64,000 bases of DNA from an uncultured Tateyamaria sp. (GTDB lineage Bacteria > Pseudomonadota > Alphaproteobacteria > Rhodobacterales > Rhodobacteraceae): the NCBI RefSeq assembly GCF_947494755.1, contig NZ_CANLVZ010000006.1:124001-188000 (forward strand). The letters run 5' to 3'. A program made the position numbers and the translations under genes. How positions within the stretch are numbered: the stretch's first letter is position 1; the number at the start of each line of letters is the position of its first letter. Shown in pieces: positions 51,634 to 60,929 of this stretch. The notes under the pieces were generated by a model that saw only the letters and a list, made by a program, of their open reading frames with translations, had not been told where the DNA came from and ran no database searches.

Positions 51634-52866
51634 TTAGTTATAGACTTCTTCCTGAACGGTATCGAGACGCTCAAGGATCGCGTCGACCTTGGACGGGTCG
51701 AGCATGAATTCCTGGAAGCCTTCCATACCTGCCTTGGCCATGGCCGCAGGGGCGTCACGGTCATAGAACTGGGCCAGACCGGATGCACCGTTCAGCAGCG
51801 CAAAGCCTTCCTGAATGAACTTGTCATCCGAGATGTCGGCCTTGGAGTTGATAGGCAGCTGGCCAATGGTCTTGTTCCACTGGGTCTGCACATCGGGGCG
51901 CGCGACGAAAGCCAGAAACTTCTTGGCATCTTCGACATTCTTGGCATTGGCCGGGATAAAGAACGCATCCGCTGGCGCCTCTTCGGCACCGGGGATGGAC
52001 GCATCAATTGTCGGGAACGGCATGAAGTCGATCTGATCTTCGGTCAGACCTGCGTTCTTGTATCCATCCACCGAGAAGTTACCCATCACGTACATCGCCG
52101 CATCGCCGTTGGCGAAGGGCGCGATGGCGTCCTGCCAGCTCATCGAGGCGTGGTTTTCGACAAAGCCACACTCGTTGATCAGCGTTTCCCAGTTGGCAAA
52201 CGTGGCGCGGATGCGGTCGTCGGTGTATTTGATCTCACCAGCGGTCAGCGCGTTGTGCACGTCATAGCCGTTGGTGCGCAGGTTCAGGTAGTCAAATACG
52301 CCGGCAGCGGTCCACAGGAACTTGGTGCCGATGGTGAAGGGCGTGACGCCATTCTCTTTCATCTTGCCACAGGCGGCGAGCAACTCGTCCCATGTCTGGG
52401 GCTCTTCCAGCTCCAGCAGGTCAAAGATGTCTTTGCGATAGTAAATACCCCACTGATAGTAGGAATAGGGCACGCCCCAGATCTTGCCATCGCGCGACAT
52501 GGTGGGCTTGATGGCCGCCAGGTCTTCGTTAAAGCCGTTTTCTTCCCACACATCATCGATGGGCTGGAACAGGCCCGCATCGACGAAGGGGGCCATACGG
52601 TTGCCAGGGTACCAGCTTGTGACGTCAGGCGCATCGGCCGTCAGAAAGTTGCGAATCGCTGTCTTGTGCGCTTCGCGGTCATTGATGTTGACGATCACGT
52701 TGATGTCGGGGTTTTCGGATTTGAACAACTCGACCGCATCTTCAAAGCCCTTCTTGGGGCCGGGGTTAAGATCGTCAAAGTTGATCACCAGATCGCGCGC
52801 AAACGCGCTGCCGGCCATAGCTGTCAGGGCAATCGCCGCCGCAGCGGTTTTAAAATTCAGGAACAT
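51634..52866 (-). CDS. Extracellular sugar-binding protein (ABC, family 1)
   Basis: 410 residues from MFLNFKTAAAAIALTAMAGSAFA, an ATG with GGGAGG ahead; cleavage after AFA. Two-lobed periplasmic binding protein of the maltose/multiple-sugar type: KTAIRNFLTADAPDVTSWYPGNRMAPFVDAGLF, PQTWDELLAACGKMKENGVTPF, FANGDAAMYVMGNFS. By operon, binds alpha- and/or beta-galactosides or galactose oligomers. First gene of the leftward operon; strong ribosome site. Confidence 0.93.
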   Translation of the reverse strand: MFLNFKTAAAAIALTAMAGSAFARDLVINFDDLNPGPKKGFEDAVELFKSENPDINVIVNINDREAHKTAIRNFLTADAPDVTSWYPGNRMAPFVDAGLFQPIDDVWEENGFNEDLAAIKPTMSRDGKIWGVPYSYYQWGIYYRKDIFDLLELEEPQTWDELLAACGKMKENGVTPFTIGTKFLWTAAGVFDYLNLRTNGYDVHNALTAGEIKYTDDRIRATFANWETLINECGFVENHASMSWQDAIAPFANGDAAMYVMGNFSVDGYKNAGLTEDQIDFMPFPTIDASIPGAEEAPADAFFIPANAKNVEDAKKFLAFVARPDVQTQWNKTIGQLPINSKADISDDKFIQEGFALLNGASGLAQFYDRDAPAAMAKAGMEGFQEFMLDPSKVDAILERLDTVQEEVYN

Positions 52867-52970
52867 GGTTTCCTCCCTTAGTTCCGTTTCTTGCGTTCCC
52901 GAACCTTGTATCATCGCCCCGGAAACGGAAAGTCAGATTTGTTTTGACTTACAGTCTTGCTTGGTGGCAA

Positions 52971-52987
52971 GTTCCACATAGTGAAAC
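52971..52987. promoter_or_regulatory. Palindromic operator candidate upstream of the galactoside operon
   Basis: GTTCCACATAGTGAAAC: arms GTTYCAC / GTGRAAC around a 3-base centre, in the 200-base divergent promoter region between the binding-protein gene and the IclR gene. A related half-site (ACTATGCGGTGGAG) follows about 15 bases on. Fits an IclR-type operator. Confidence 0.45.
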
Positions 52988-53066
52988 CGTATCCCAACTA
53001 TTGGAACTATGCGGTGGAGCATCCCGCAGGTCAACAGTTTCCTGCGGCGAGGTTTGGGAGGACCAC

Positions 53067-53855
53067 ATGAACACCGCAGCCCCCCGGTCGGGGGATGGAA
53101 CCATTGGCAAGGCGCTTCAGGTGCTGGACCTCGTGGCAGGGTTTGAACGCCCCGTGCGGTTTTCCGAATTGCTGTCCTTGTCCCCTCATCCAAAGGCCAC
53201 GCTTTACCGGCTGGTGCAGACGCTCACGAATCTCGGGATGCTCAAATATGACGTGGATCGCCAGACCTATGCGCCCGGTTTGCGCCTTGTGTCACTGGCC
53301 CATGCAGCGTGGCGTCAAAGCAGCCTGGCCCCTATTGCCCGCCCCCATATCGACGCGCTCAGCGAGACCTTGGGGGAGACGGTCCACCTGGCCCAGTTGG
53401 ACGGCGGACAGGTTCTCTATGTGGACAAACGCAACGCCGCCGACCCGATCGAGATGTTTTCCCAGGCGGGCAAGGTCGGCCCCGGATACTGCACCGGCGT
53501 GGGCAAGGCGATGCTCGCTTTCCTCAGTGACGAGGCGCGCGAGACTGCACTGTCCCAGCAGGCGTGGTTTGCCCATACGGCGCATACGCATACGGGGCGC
53601 GAATCGCTGGAGGCTGAACTGGCCGACATCGGGCGTGACGGCATCGCCTTTGACCGCGAAGAGCATGAACCCGGAATCATTTGCATCGCTGCACCGATTC
53701 TATCCGACACCCGCCGAGCCATCGGGGCGCTGTCGGTCACGACCACCACATCCCGCAAGTCGCTGGACGATCTGGCCGCCCTTGCCCCGCATCTTCAATC
53801 CTGTGCGCGTGACATCGCCCACAGCGCTGCCAACTGGCAGTTCCCCAGCCAATAA
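53067..53855 (+). CDS. IclR-family transcriptional regulator
   Basis: 262 residues from the ATG preceded by GGGAGG. N-terminal winged HTH (about 15-75: TIGKALQVLDLVAGFERPVRFSELLSLSPHPKATLYRLVQTLTNLG) and C-terminal IclR effector domain (LGETVHLAQLDGGQVLYVDKR, GYCTGVGKAMLAF, DREEHEPGIICIAAPI). Probably the galactoside-operon regulator: it is divergent from that operon, with the palindrome at 52971 in between. The effector (galactose, galactonate or KDGal) is unknown. Confidence 0.92.
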   Translation: MNTAAPRSGDGTIGKALQVLDLVAGFERPVRFSELLSLSPHPKATLYRLVQTLTNLGMLKYDVDRQTYAPGLRLVSLAHAAWRQSSLAPIARPHIDALSETLGETVHLAQLDGGQVLYVDKRNAADPIEMFSQAGKVGPGYCTGVGKAMLAFLSDEARETALSQQAWFAHTAHTHTGRESLEAELADIGRDGIAFDREEHEPGIICIAAPILSDTRRAIGALSVTTTTSRKSLDDLAALAPHLQSCARDIAHSAANWQFPSQ

Positions 53856-53885
53856 CCGCATCGCATCACGACAAAGGAACCTCTT

Positions 53886-54947
53886 ATGACCGGCGTAACC
53901 CTTCAAAAAGCAGTCAAAAGATATGGGGCCACTCAGGTCATTCACGGTGTGGACCTGACAATTGACGATGGCGAATTCTGCGTCTTTGTCGGCCCCTCCG
54001 GCTGCGGCAAATCCACTTTGCTGCGCATGATCGCGGGGCTTGAGGAAACGTCTGATGGCCAGATCAACATCGGCGCGCGGGACGTGACCCACATGGACCC
54101 CGCCGAGCGTGGCGTGGCGATGGTGTTCCAGACCTACGCTCTTTATCCGCACATGACGGTCGAGGAAAACATGGGCTTCGGCCTGAAAATGAACGGCGTC
54201 GACAAGGCCGAGATCAAGCGCAAGGTCGATGGGGCCTCAAAAATCCTCAAGCTGGACGACTACCTGTCGCGCAAACCTGCCGCCCTGTCCGGTGGTCAAC
54301 GTCAGCGTGTCGCGATTGGCCGGTCCATTGTGCGCGGCCCCGAAGTCTTCCTGTTTGACGAGCCGCTTTCGAACCTCGATGCCGAGTTGCGCGTTGACAT
54401 GCGGGTCGAGATCGCGCGGCTCCACAAAGAACTCGGGACCACGATGATCTATGTGACGCACGATCAGGTCGAGGCGATGACGCTGGCTGACAAGATCGTG
54501 GTGCTGCGCGCAGGTCATATTGAACAGGTCGGCAGCCCGATGCACCTGTATCAGGACCCGGACAACAAATTCGTGGCCGGATTCATCGGCTCGCCTGCGA
54601 TGAACTTCGTGACCGGCGTGGCGCAATCGGGCGGCGTGCGCGTCCCTGCCCTTTCGGATCAGGTGATCCCGACCTCGGTGGCCCTGCCCGCCGATGGCGC
54701 AGAGGTGACCGTGGGCATCCGGCCTCAGGATATGGAACTGACCGCTGCCCCCTCACCAATCCAACTCGACATTCGCGAGCGGTTGGGCGGGGTCGCCTAT
54801 GACTATCTGACAACGCCAACCGGCGAGCGGATCGTGGTGGAGTCCAAAGGTGATCTGGCCATGGAAGAAGGCACGGAAGTCACGCTGACCTTTGATGCAA
54901 GCCGGGTGATGTTTTTTGATGCAGCGACCGAGGCGCGACTGCGCTAG
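53886..54947 (+). CDS. ABC transporter ATP-binding protein, MalK/UgpC type
   Basis: 353 residues. Walker A GPSGCGKST, Q-loop MVFQTYALYPHMTV, signature LSGGQRQRVAIGR, Walker B VFLFDEPLSNLD, H-loop VTHDQVEAM. C-terminal regulatory TOBE domain (about 240-350: GIRPQDMELTAAP..RLGGVAYDYL). Powers the galactoside permease; it is 30 bases after the IclR gene on the divergent arm, so pump and regulator are made together. A terminator follows at 54975. Confidence 0.94.
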   Translation: MTGVTLQKAVKRYGATQVIHGVDLTIDDGEFCVFVGPSGCGKSTLLRMIAGLEETSDGQINIGARDVTHMDPAERGVAMVFQTYALYPHMTVEENMGFGLKMNGVDKAEIKRKVDGASKILKLDDYLSRKPAALSGGQRQRVAIGRSIVRGPEVFLFDEPLSNLDAELRVDMRVEIARLHKELGTTMIYVTHDQVEAMTLADKIVVLRAGHIEQVGSPMHLYQDPDNKFVAGFIGSPAMNFVTGVAQSGGVRVPALSDQVIPTSVALPADGAEVTVGIRPQDMELTAAPSPIQLDIRERLGGVAYDYLTTPTGERIVVESKGDLAMEEGTEVTLTFDASRVMFFDAATEARLR

Positions 54948-54974
54948 GTCCTTCGATCTTCATCTTTCGTTAAG

Positions 54975-55012
54975 GCCTCGCAGATCAAATGGATCTGCGG
55001 GGCTCTTCTTTG
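54975..55012 (+). terminator. Rho-independent terminator after the MalK-type gene
   Basis: GCCTCGCAGATC, loop AAATG, GATCTGCGGGGC (12 pairs, one G-U), then TCTTCTTT. Confidence 0.88.
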
Positions 55013-55025
55013 TGCAATGCCAGCT

Positions 55026-55175
55026 TGTGGATAAATCCGGGACTTGGTGTCCACAGATTTTATAGCAATGTCGCATTAACTGAAGTGATAGACGGTAAAT
55101 TGGTAAAAAGCGGCTCGTTCTGTTGAAGATAGACGAAAACATCCTCTCAAATTTGACGAGTGCTGCAGTGGATAA
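55026..55175. other. A/T-rich intergenic stretch with DnaA-box-like motifs
   Basis: The gene-free interval 54948-55283 contains, after the terminator, an A/T-rich stretch with TGTGGATAA at 55026-55034 (exact DnaA box TTATCCACA on the minus strand), GTGTCCACA at 55047-55055 (7 of 9) and AGTGGATAA at 55167-55175 (8 of 9). No gene is visible. Could be chance, a DnaA-titrating site or part of an origin; dnaA, hemE, parAB and dnaN are not seen here. Confidence 0.3.
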
Positions 55176-55283
55176 GCTGCATGGTCGTAGAATGACCACT
55201 CCAAACCTCACCCATGCACCTACTGACGCGGCGCATCATCTGCACCGTGAAGCGCCTTCATTTGACTTGGGTTTAAAGCGGTT

Positions 55284-57524
55284 TCAGCCCTGTTGACGCA
55301 GATATTCCATGATCGCCGGGCGCACGTTCATATCGCCCCTATGACGCGCATCAGCGATCACTTTGCGCACATCCTCAAGGTTCGAACGTCTGAGAAGCGA
55401 CTTGACCGGCCCAATCGAGGCCGGACGCATCGACAGGCTGCGCAGTCCGATAGCTGCAAGGCACAGCGCCTCAACCGGGCGACCCGCATCCTCACCACAA
55501 AAACTCAGCGGCGTGTCTGTCTGTCCGCAGCGCTCCACAATCCGCTCGATGAAGGACAGGAACGAGACATTCAGCGTGTCGTAGCGCCGCCGCACCCGCT
55601 CGTTCTCGCGGTCGGCGGCAAAGAAGAACTGCTTGAGGTCATTGCCCCCGATGGACAGAAACCCGACCTCCTCAAAGAATTTGGTGGGCGCAAAAGCGAG
55701 GCTGGGGGTTTCCAACATCGCGCCCACAGAAATCCGTTCGGGCAAGACCTGACCTAGGCGCCGCTCGCGCGCCATCGCCTTGTCCATCTCGGCCTTCGCT
55801 TGGGTGTATTCCTCGTATTGGGCGACGAACGGGAACATCACCGTCAGCGGACGTCCATTGGCAGCCCGGATCAACGCCTGCAACTGCATCCGCAACACGC
55901 CCGGCTTATCAAGGCCCACGCGGATCGCGCGCCAGCCCAAAGCCGGGTTCGGCTCATCATTGGGCTTCATGTACGGCAGCACCTTGTCCGACCCGATATC
56001 AAGTGTGCGAAACACCACCGGCTTGCCCCCCGCCGCATCCAGAACGCGCGAATAAAGCGCGCTCAACTCGGACCGGCGCGGCATCTGATTGCGGACCAGA
56101 AACTGCAATTCGGTGCGAAACAGGCCAACCCCTTCGGCCCCCGACCCCTCAAGCGAGGGCAAATCGGCCATCAACCCGGCATTCATCGTCAGGCTGACAA
56201 ACGACCCGCACAGCGTCGCCGCCGATTTGTCCCGGATCGAGGCATAGCGTTCCACCGCAGCCGCCTGCATCGCCATCTTGTCGCGAAAGGCGGTCACAAC
56301 CGTGTCGTCGGGGCGCAAATGCACAATCCCCTGCTCGCCATCGACCATGACGTGATCGCCATTGAGCGCCTCAAGCGTGGCCCGTTCGGTGTGCACGATC
56401 AGCGGAATGGCCAGCGCGCGGGCCACGATGGCCGCATGACTGCCGACAGATCCGGCCTCAAGGATGATCCCCTTCAGCGAGCGGCCATAGTCCAACAACT
56501 CAGCCGGACCGATATTGCGCGCCACAAGGATGGGATCGACGGGCATATCAGCCCCGGTATCCGATCCCTGCCCGGTCAGGATGCGCAGCAGCCGGTTGGA
56601 CAGGTCGTCCAGATCCGCCAGCCGCTCGCGCAGATAGCTGTCATTGGCCTGCCCCATGCGGGCGCGGGCGAGCGATTGTTCCTTTTCCACCGCCGCCTCG
56701 GCGCTCAGACCGTTGGATATATCCTCCTCCATCCGCCGCATCCAGCCTTTGGAGTTGGCGAACATCCGGTATGCCTCGAGCACCTGGGCCTGTTCCTTGT
56801 CGACCGCCGCCAGAGCCAGCATTTTGTCCACGCCCACGCGCAATTCCTCGACTGCTTCGGTCAGCCGCTCAAACTCGCGGTGGGGGTCATCAGCGATGGG
56901 GTTGGTGACGACGACGCGGGGCTCGTGCAGCCAGATATGGCCTTCTGCCACCCCTTCTTGCGCGACCGTGCCGCGCAGCATCGAGGGTTGCGAATGGCGC
57001 GCGCCCATGGCGCTGCCCTCGCCGACAAAAGCGCCCAGTTCAGTCATCTCGGCCAGCACCATGGCGACCACTTCCAGCGCATAGATTTCATCGGCGGAAA
57101 ATTCACGCGCCTCTTTGGACTGCACGACCAGCACGCCCATTGCGTCCCCCAGACGCTGAACCGGCACGCCCAGAAAGCTCGAAAACACCTCTTCGCCGGT
57201 TTCGGGCATATAGCGAAAGCCGCTGGCTTGCGGCGCATTGGCGGTGTTGATGATCTGGCGGCGTTGGGCGACGCGGCCCACCAGCCCTTCGCCAAGGCGC
57301 ATCCGGGTCTGGTGGACAGCATTCGGGTTCAACCCTTCGGTCGCACAGAGTTCCAGTGTTTCCTCGTCGCGAAACAGGTAGATCGAACAGACCTCGGTGC
57401 CGATGCTGTCGGCAATCAGATGTGTGATCTTGTCGAGCCGCGCCTGACCGGGATCGTCCCCCGCCATCGCATCGCGCAACCGACCAAGCAGCTTTCGGCT
57501 TTCTGATTCAATGCGTTCGGGCAT
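55284..57524 (-). CDS. ptsP: Phosphoenolpyruvate--protein phosphotransferase, PTS-Ntr enzyme I
   Basis: 746 residues from MPERIESESRKLLGRL. N-terminal GAF domain (about 15-165: STEVCSIYLFRD..GEGLVGRVA), PEP-utiliser N domain, the phospho-His in EAGSVGSHAAIVARAL (about 360-375), and the PEP-binding TIM barrel with GLFRTELQFL, FRTLDIGSDK, GAMLETPS and SIGGNDLKQF, Cys in SFCGEDAG. Feeds phosphate to NPr and EIIA-Ntr in nitrogen, potassium and carbon-storage signalling. Glutamine or 2-oxoglutarate probably senses through the GAF domain. lysC is upstream on the same strand. Confidence 0.95.
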   Translation of the reverse strand: MPERIESESRKLLGRLRDAMAGDDPGQARLDKITHLIADSIGTEVCSIYLFRDEETLELCATEGLNPNAVHQTRMRLGEGLVGRVAQRRQIINTANAPQASGFRYMPETGEEVFSSFLGVPVQRLGDAMGVLVVQSKEAREFSADEIYALEVVAMVLAEMTELGAFVGEGSAMGARHSQPSMLRGTVAQEGVAEGHIWLHEPRVVVTNPIADDPHREFERLTEAVEELRVGVDKMLALAAVDKEQAQVLEAYRMFANSKGWMRRMEEDISNGLSAEAAVEKEQSLARARMGQANDSYLRERLADLDDLSNRLLRILTGQGSDTGADMPVDPILVARNIGPAELLDYGRSLKGIILEAGSVGSHAAIVARALAIPLIVHTERATLEALNGDHVMVDGEQGIVHLRPDDTVVTAFRDKMAMQAAAVERYASIRDKSAATLCGSFVSLTMNAGLMADLPSLEGSGAEGVGLFRTELQFLVRNQMPRRSELSALYSRVLDAAGGKPVVFRTLDIGSDKVLPYMKPNDEPNPALGWRAIRVGLDKPGVLRMQLQALIRAANGRPLTVMFPFVAQYEEYTQAKAEMDKAMARERRLGQVLPERISVGAMLETPSLAFAPTKFFEEVGFLSIGGNDLKQFFFAADRENERVRRRYDTLNVSFLSFIERIVERCGQTDTPLSFCGEDAGRPVEALCLAAIGLRSLSMRPASIGPVKSLLRRSNLEDVRKVIADARHRGDMNVRPAIMEYLRQQG

Positions 57525-57676
57525 TGCCGCGCGTCTCCCACACCTTGTGCAACGCCAGCTTAGATCACAGGACTCCGCAAAGCGAAATAACAAAGCGCAG
57601 GGCGCGCCAGCAATATTCCACCTAAGCGCGAATTATAGACGCGGCGGCGAAACCCCACCCAAACCAAAGCGTATGG

Positions 57677-58915
57677 TCAGGCGGCTTTGTCCAGCTCGAA
57701 CGCATCGTGGAGCGCCTGCACGGCCAATTCGGTGTACTTGCGGTCGATCAACACACTGATCTTGATCTCGGATGTGGTGATGACCTTGATGTTGATGCCC
57801 TCGGCACTCAGGCACTGGAACATCTTGGCGGCAACCCCGGTGTGACTGCGCATCCCGATACCCACAACACTGACCTTGGCCACGTCACGATCCGCCACCA
57901 GTTCGGCAAAGTTGATCACGCCCCCGTCCTTGGCCTCGGCCATGGCGGCTTCGGCACGCGTCACCTGATCAGTAGGGCAGGAAAAGGTCATGTCGGTGCG
58001 CCCCTCTTCCGAGATGTTCTGGACGATCATGTCCACATTCACCCCCGCCTCGCTGAGCGCGGTAAAGATCGTGGCCGCGATGCCGGGGCGGTCCGCCACG
58101 CTCAGCAAGGTCATTTTCGCCTCGTCGCGGGAAAAGGCCACACCGGCCACTGCATTGCTTTCCATGATATCCTCCTCGTCGCAGACCAACGTGCCAGCGT
58201 CGTCCGATTGTTCTTCAAAACTGCTGAGCACGCGCAGGCGCACCTTGTAGCGCATCGCCAATTCAACCGACCGGGTCTGGAGGACCTTGGCCCCAAGCGA
58301 GGCCAGCTCCAGCATCTCTTCGAACGAGATCTTGTCGAGCTTGCGCGCCTTGGCGCTGACGCGCGGGTCGGTGGTGTAGACACCATCCACATCCGTATAG
58401 ATATCGCAGCGCTCGGCCTTGAATGCGGCGGCAAAGGCCACGGCGGTGGTGTCCGAGCCGCCCCGCCCCAACGTGGTGATCCGACCCTCGGGGCTCACCC
58501 CCTGGAAGCCCGCCACCACAGCGACGCGCATGCCCTCACCGAACTTGGCGTTGATCTTCTCGGGCGGAATGTCTTCGATACGGGCACTGGAATGCGCGGA
58601 TGTCGTCAGCACCGGTACCTGCCAGCCTTGCCACGACCGCGCGGGCACATCCATTTCCTGCAAGGTCAGCGCCATCAGGCCCGCGGTCACATTCTCGCCG
58701 CTGGACACGACAGCATCATATTCGCGCGCATCAAACATGGGCGAGGTCTCATTCACCCAACCGACCAGCTCATTGGTCTTGCCCGACATCGCCGAGACGA
58801 TGACGATCACGTCATAGCCCTTGGCCACTTCGACACCCACACGCTTGGCCGCGCGGCGGATCCGGTCCAAAGTGGCCACGGATGTGCCACCAAATTTCAT
58901 CACGAGAACAGGCAT
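57677..58915 (-). CDS. lysC: Aspartate kinase
   Basis: 412 residues from MPVLVMKFGGTSVA. Kinase domain: VMKFGGTSVA, VSAMSGKTNELVG, SSGENVTAGLMAL, RGGSDTTAVAFA, DIYTDVDGVYTTDPR. Two C-terminal ACT domains: TLLSVADRPGIAATIFTALSEAGVNVDMIVQN and KVSVVGIGMRSHTGVAAKMFQCLSAEGINI, sites for Lys/Thr feedback. First step of Lys, Thr and Met synthesis. Its promoter should be in the 220-base gap to the right. ptsP lies 152 bases downstream. Confidence 0.96.
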   Translation of the reverse strand: MPVLVMKFGGTSVATLDRIRRAAKRVGVEVAKGYDVIVIVSAMSGKTNELVGWVNETSPMFDAREYDAVVSSGENVTAGLMALTLQEMDVPARSWQGWQVPVLTTSAHSSARIEDIPPEKINAKFGEGMRVAVVAGFQGVSPEGRITTLGRGGSDTTAVAFAAAFKAERCDIYTDVDGVYTTDPRVSAKARKLDKISFEEMLELASLGAKVLQTRSVELAMRYKVRLRVLSSFEEQSDDAGTLVCDEEDIMESNAVAGVAFSRDEAKMTLLSVADRPGIAATIFTALSEAGVNVDMIVQNISEEGRTDMTFSCPTDQVTRAEAAMAEAKDGGVINFAELVADRDVAKVSVVGIGMRSHTGVAAKMFQCLSAEGINIKVITTSEIKISVLIDRKYTELAVQALHDAFELDKAA

Positions 58916-59136
58916 CACAGCGCCCCAAATTACGTCGGCCTGCCCATATCTGCCCACCTGTCCAAGTGCAAGCGGCAGGGGCATTCTTCTCTGTCTTCGT
59001 GCTGCAATCCACCGCCTGGCAAATGGCTGTACCTCAAAAACCGGAGGGAGGGGTCAAAGCCGTCTGAAAAGGCGGCTATGACATAAATCGTGTCGCGCGG
59101 CAGCGCGTCCATTCCACAGATGCCGCAACAGCGCGC

Positions 59137-59778
59137 TCAGTAGGGGTGCGCCCGCCCATCCCACGTCTCAAAACACCCCGAGGTGTCGTGCGACAACGCG
59201 TCGAAACGGGCGACCAATCCGGCCACGGACTGATCCACGGTGATCGCGGCGCTCTCGCCGCCCATATCCGTCTGGACCCAACCGGGATGATAGATGCCAA
59301 CCGCAATCTCGCCCACAAGCTCAGACGCCAGATTGCGCCCGACATTCAAAACCGCCGCCTTTGATGCGCGGTAAATATAGCTGCCACCCGGCGCGTGGGT
59401 GTGCGAGGCCATCTGCGACGAGATGATCGCGATTTTCGACGCCTTGGCCGCGCGTAGATGTGGCAACAACGCCTGTACGGTCAAAAACACGCCCGTCACA
59501 TTGGCCGCAAAACTCTGCGCCCAAAGATCAGGCGCATAGCCCGTCTCAAGATCGTCGCCCTTATCGAGAAAGACCCCGGCATTACAGACCAACAGGTCAA
59601 CCGCCTGCCCCTCAAGATGGGACGCCATGGCGGTGTGATCTGCAGGTTGAGTGACGTCCAGCGTCACATCCGCCCCTGCCGAGCGGCCTGTAGCCACAAC
59701 GGAATGGCCCTGCGCGCGATAGGCCGCAGCCAGACCCGCGCCGATGCCGCGCGTGGCCCCGGTGATGACGATGTTCAT
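59137..59778 (-). CDS. Short-chain dehydrogenase/reductase, C-factor-like
   Basis: 213 residues from MNIVITGATRGIGAGLA. SDR with TGATRGIG, CNAGVF, SSQMASHT and the complete catalytic YIYRASKAA (YxxxK with Lys present), then YHPGWVQTDMGG. C-factor/YciK-like small SDR of unknown substrate. Starts 4 bases after the DUF1178 stop, so the two probably share a transcript. Confidence 0.87.
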   Translation of the reverse strand: MNIVITGATRGIGAGLAAAYRAQGHSVVATGRSAGADVTLDVTQPADHTAMASHLEGQAVDLLVCNAGVFLDKGDDLETGYAPDLWAQSFAANVTGVFLTVQALLPHLRAAKASKIAIISSQMASHTHAPGGSYIYRASKAAVLNVGRNLASELVGEIAVGIYHPGWVQTDMGGESAAITVDQSVAGLVARFDALSHDTSGCFETWDGRAHPY

Positions 59779-59782
59779 GATC

Positions 59783-60238
59783 TCAGTTCGCCTTGCGTGT
59801 GGGTAAAAACGGAAGTGGCGCGACAGGGACACCGTCCTCGATCAGGGCCTTGGCCTCTTTGGCATTCGCCTCGCCCCAAATCGGGCGGTCAGGCGTGTCC
59901 CCCAAATACATGTCGCGCGCCTCTTTGGCAAAGTTGCCGCCCACATAGGTCGCGTTTTTCTCGACCGCGTCGCGCATCCGGGCCAAGGCGGTCTCAGCCT
60001 TGCTGATAGGGGCGTTCAGCGGACCCGGCACAGGGGCCTCATCGGCCGCAGCCGTGGTTTCGATTTTGGAACGAGCGGTCGCCACCCGAGGGGCCATGAT
60101 GGATTTGGACACCTCACCTGAGCCGCACGCGACACATGCCACATGCCCGGCTGCGCGCAGCGTGTCATAGGCTTCGCTTGAGGCGAACCAGCTTTCGAAC
60201 ACGTGGCCGTCGCCGCATTTCAGGGAATATTTGATCAT
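59783..60238 (-). CDS. DUF1178 family protein
   Basis: 151 residues. Zinc-ribbon-like N-terminus MIKYSLKCGDGHVFESWFASSEAYDTL then VACVACGSGEVSKSIMAPRVA, with Cys pairs placed for metal binding. The second half is charged helical (ALARMRDAVEKNATYVGGNFAKEARDMY). DUF1178 is a conserved alphaproteobacterial family without a known role. The Nudix gene lies 46 bases upstream on the same strand. Confidence 0.88.
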   Translation of the reverse strand: MIKYSLKCGDGHVFESWFASSEAYDTLRAAGHVACVACGSGEVSKSIMAPRVATARSKIETTAAADEAPVPGPLNAPISKAETALARMRDAVEKNATYVGGNFAKEARDMYLGDTPDRPIWGEANAKEAKALIEDGVPVAPLPFLPTRKAN

Positions 60239-60284
60239 GACATGTATAACATAAGGCCACAGGCCCCGCGCGCAATAGCGCCCG

Positions 60285-60761
60285 TCAAAGCGTGCGGCGC
60301 GGATCGAAATCGCGCAGGATCCGCGACAGTTCCGGTTCGTCCACCAATTCGGCCGCCTTTTTGCGGCTGACCCACTTGCGTGTGCGCTCGCCCGCCTCGG
60401 GGAAAATCGTGGCCAGCGACTTCACCTTCACCGCATAGACCATGGCCACGCAGGGCAGATCCTCACCGTCGTCATCCATCGTCTTGGTATAGGAATAAAG
60501 GCCCATGGGGCGCGGATCGGCCCGACCGATCACACCCGCTTCTTCCCATGCTTCCTGCACCGCGCTGTCGGCGGGGGTCTTGCCATCCATCGGCCAGCCC
60601 TTTGGGATGATCCAACGGCGCGTTCCGCGCGATGTCACCAGAAGAAACTGAACCTTGTCGTTCTTGATCCGGTAGCACATGGCTGCAAATTGTGTCCGCA
60701 CATCAGCTTTGTGCGAGTTTCCAAAGCGCAGCGGAAGTTGTTTTATCATCGGGGCGGTCAC
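60285..60761 (-). CDS. Nudix hydrolase-like protein
   Basis: 158 residues. GTG start at 60761 is chosen because GGAGGT sits 7 bases ahead; an ATG four codons later (60749) is also possible. Nudix box is present but degenerate: GWPMDGKTPADSAVQEAWEEAGV keeps G..., EAWEEAG, but the first conserved E is K and the R of RE is Q. The metal-binding EE pair is kept, so some activity is plausible. Substrate unknown; the sequence PKGWPMDG is typical of this roseobacter subgroup as I recall. Confidence 0.82.
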   Translation of the reverse strand: MTAPMIKQLPLRFGNSHKADVRTQFAAMCYRIKNDKVQFLLVTSRGTRRWIIPKGWPMDGKTPADSAVQEAWEEAGVIGRADPRPMGLYSYTKTMDDDGEDLPCVAMVYAVKVKSLATIFPEAGERTRKWVSRKKAAELVDEPELSRILRDFDPRRTL

Positions 60762-60851
60762 TGCCCGAACCTCCTGTTTATTGCGGGCAACATACCTAAG
60801 ACGTGCGCCAAATACCAGATTCCAACTAACAATTTCCTAAAATTGCCCAAA

Positions 60852-60870
60852 CCGGGCGTACGTTGCCCGG
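60852..60870. promoter_or_regulatory. Inverted repeat upstream of modA
   Basis: CCGGGC GTACGTT GCCCGG in the 168-base gap between the divergent Nudix gene and modA. It does not look like a ModE box; could be an operator or leader hairpin for modABC. Confidence 0.35.
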
Positions 60871-60929
60871 CCAAAGGGGCACGCATTTCCACTTGAGCCG
60901 CCCTGCCCCATGTCCAATAGTCGGTCCAG

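Noticed and set aside
55800-57506. 568-residue plus-strand frame opposite ptsP
   Set aside because: Antisense shadow with low-complexity His/Gln/Arg composition.
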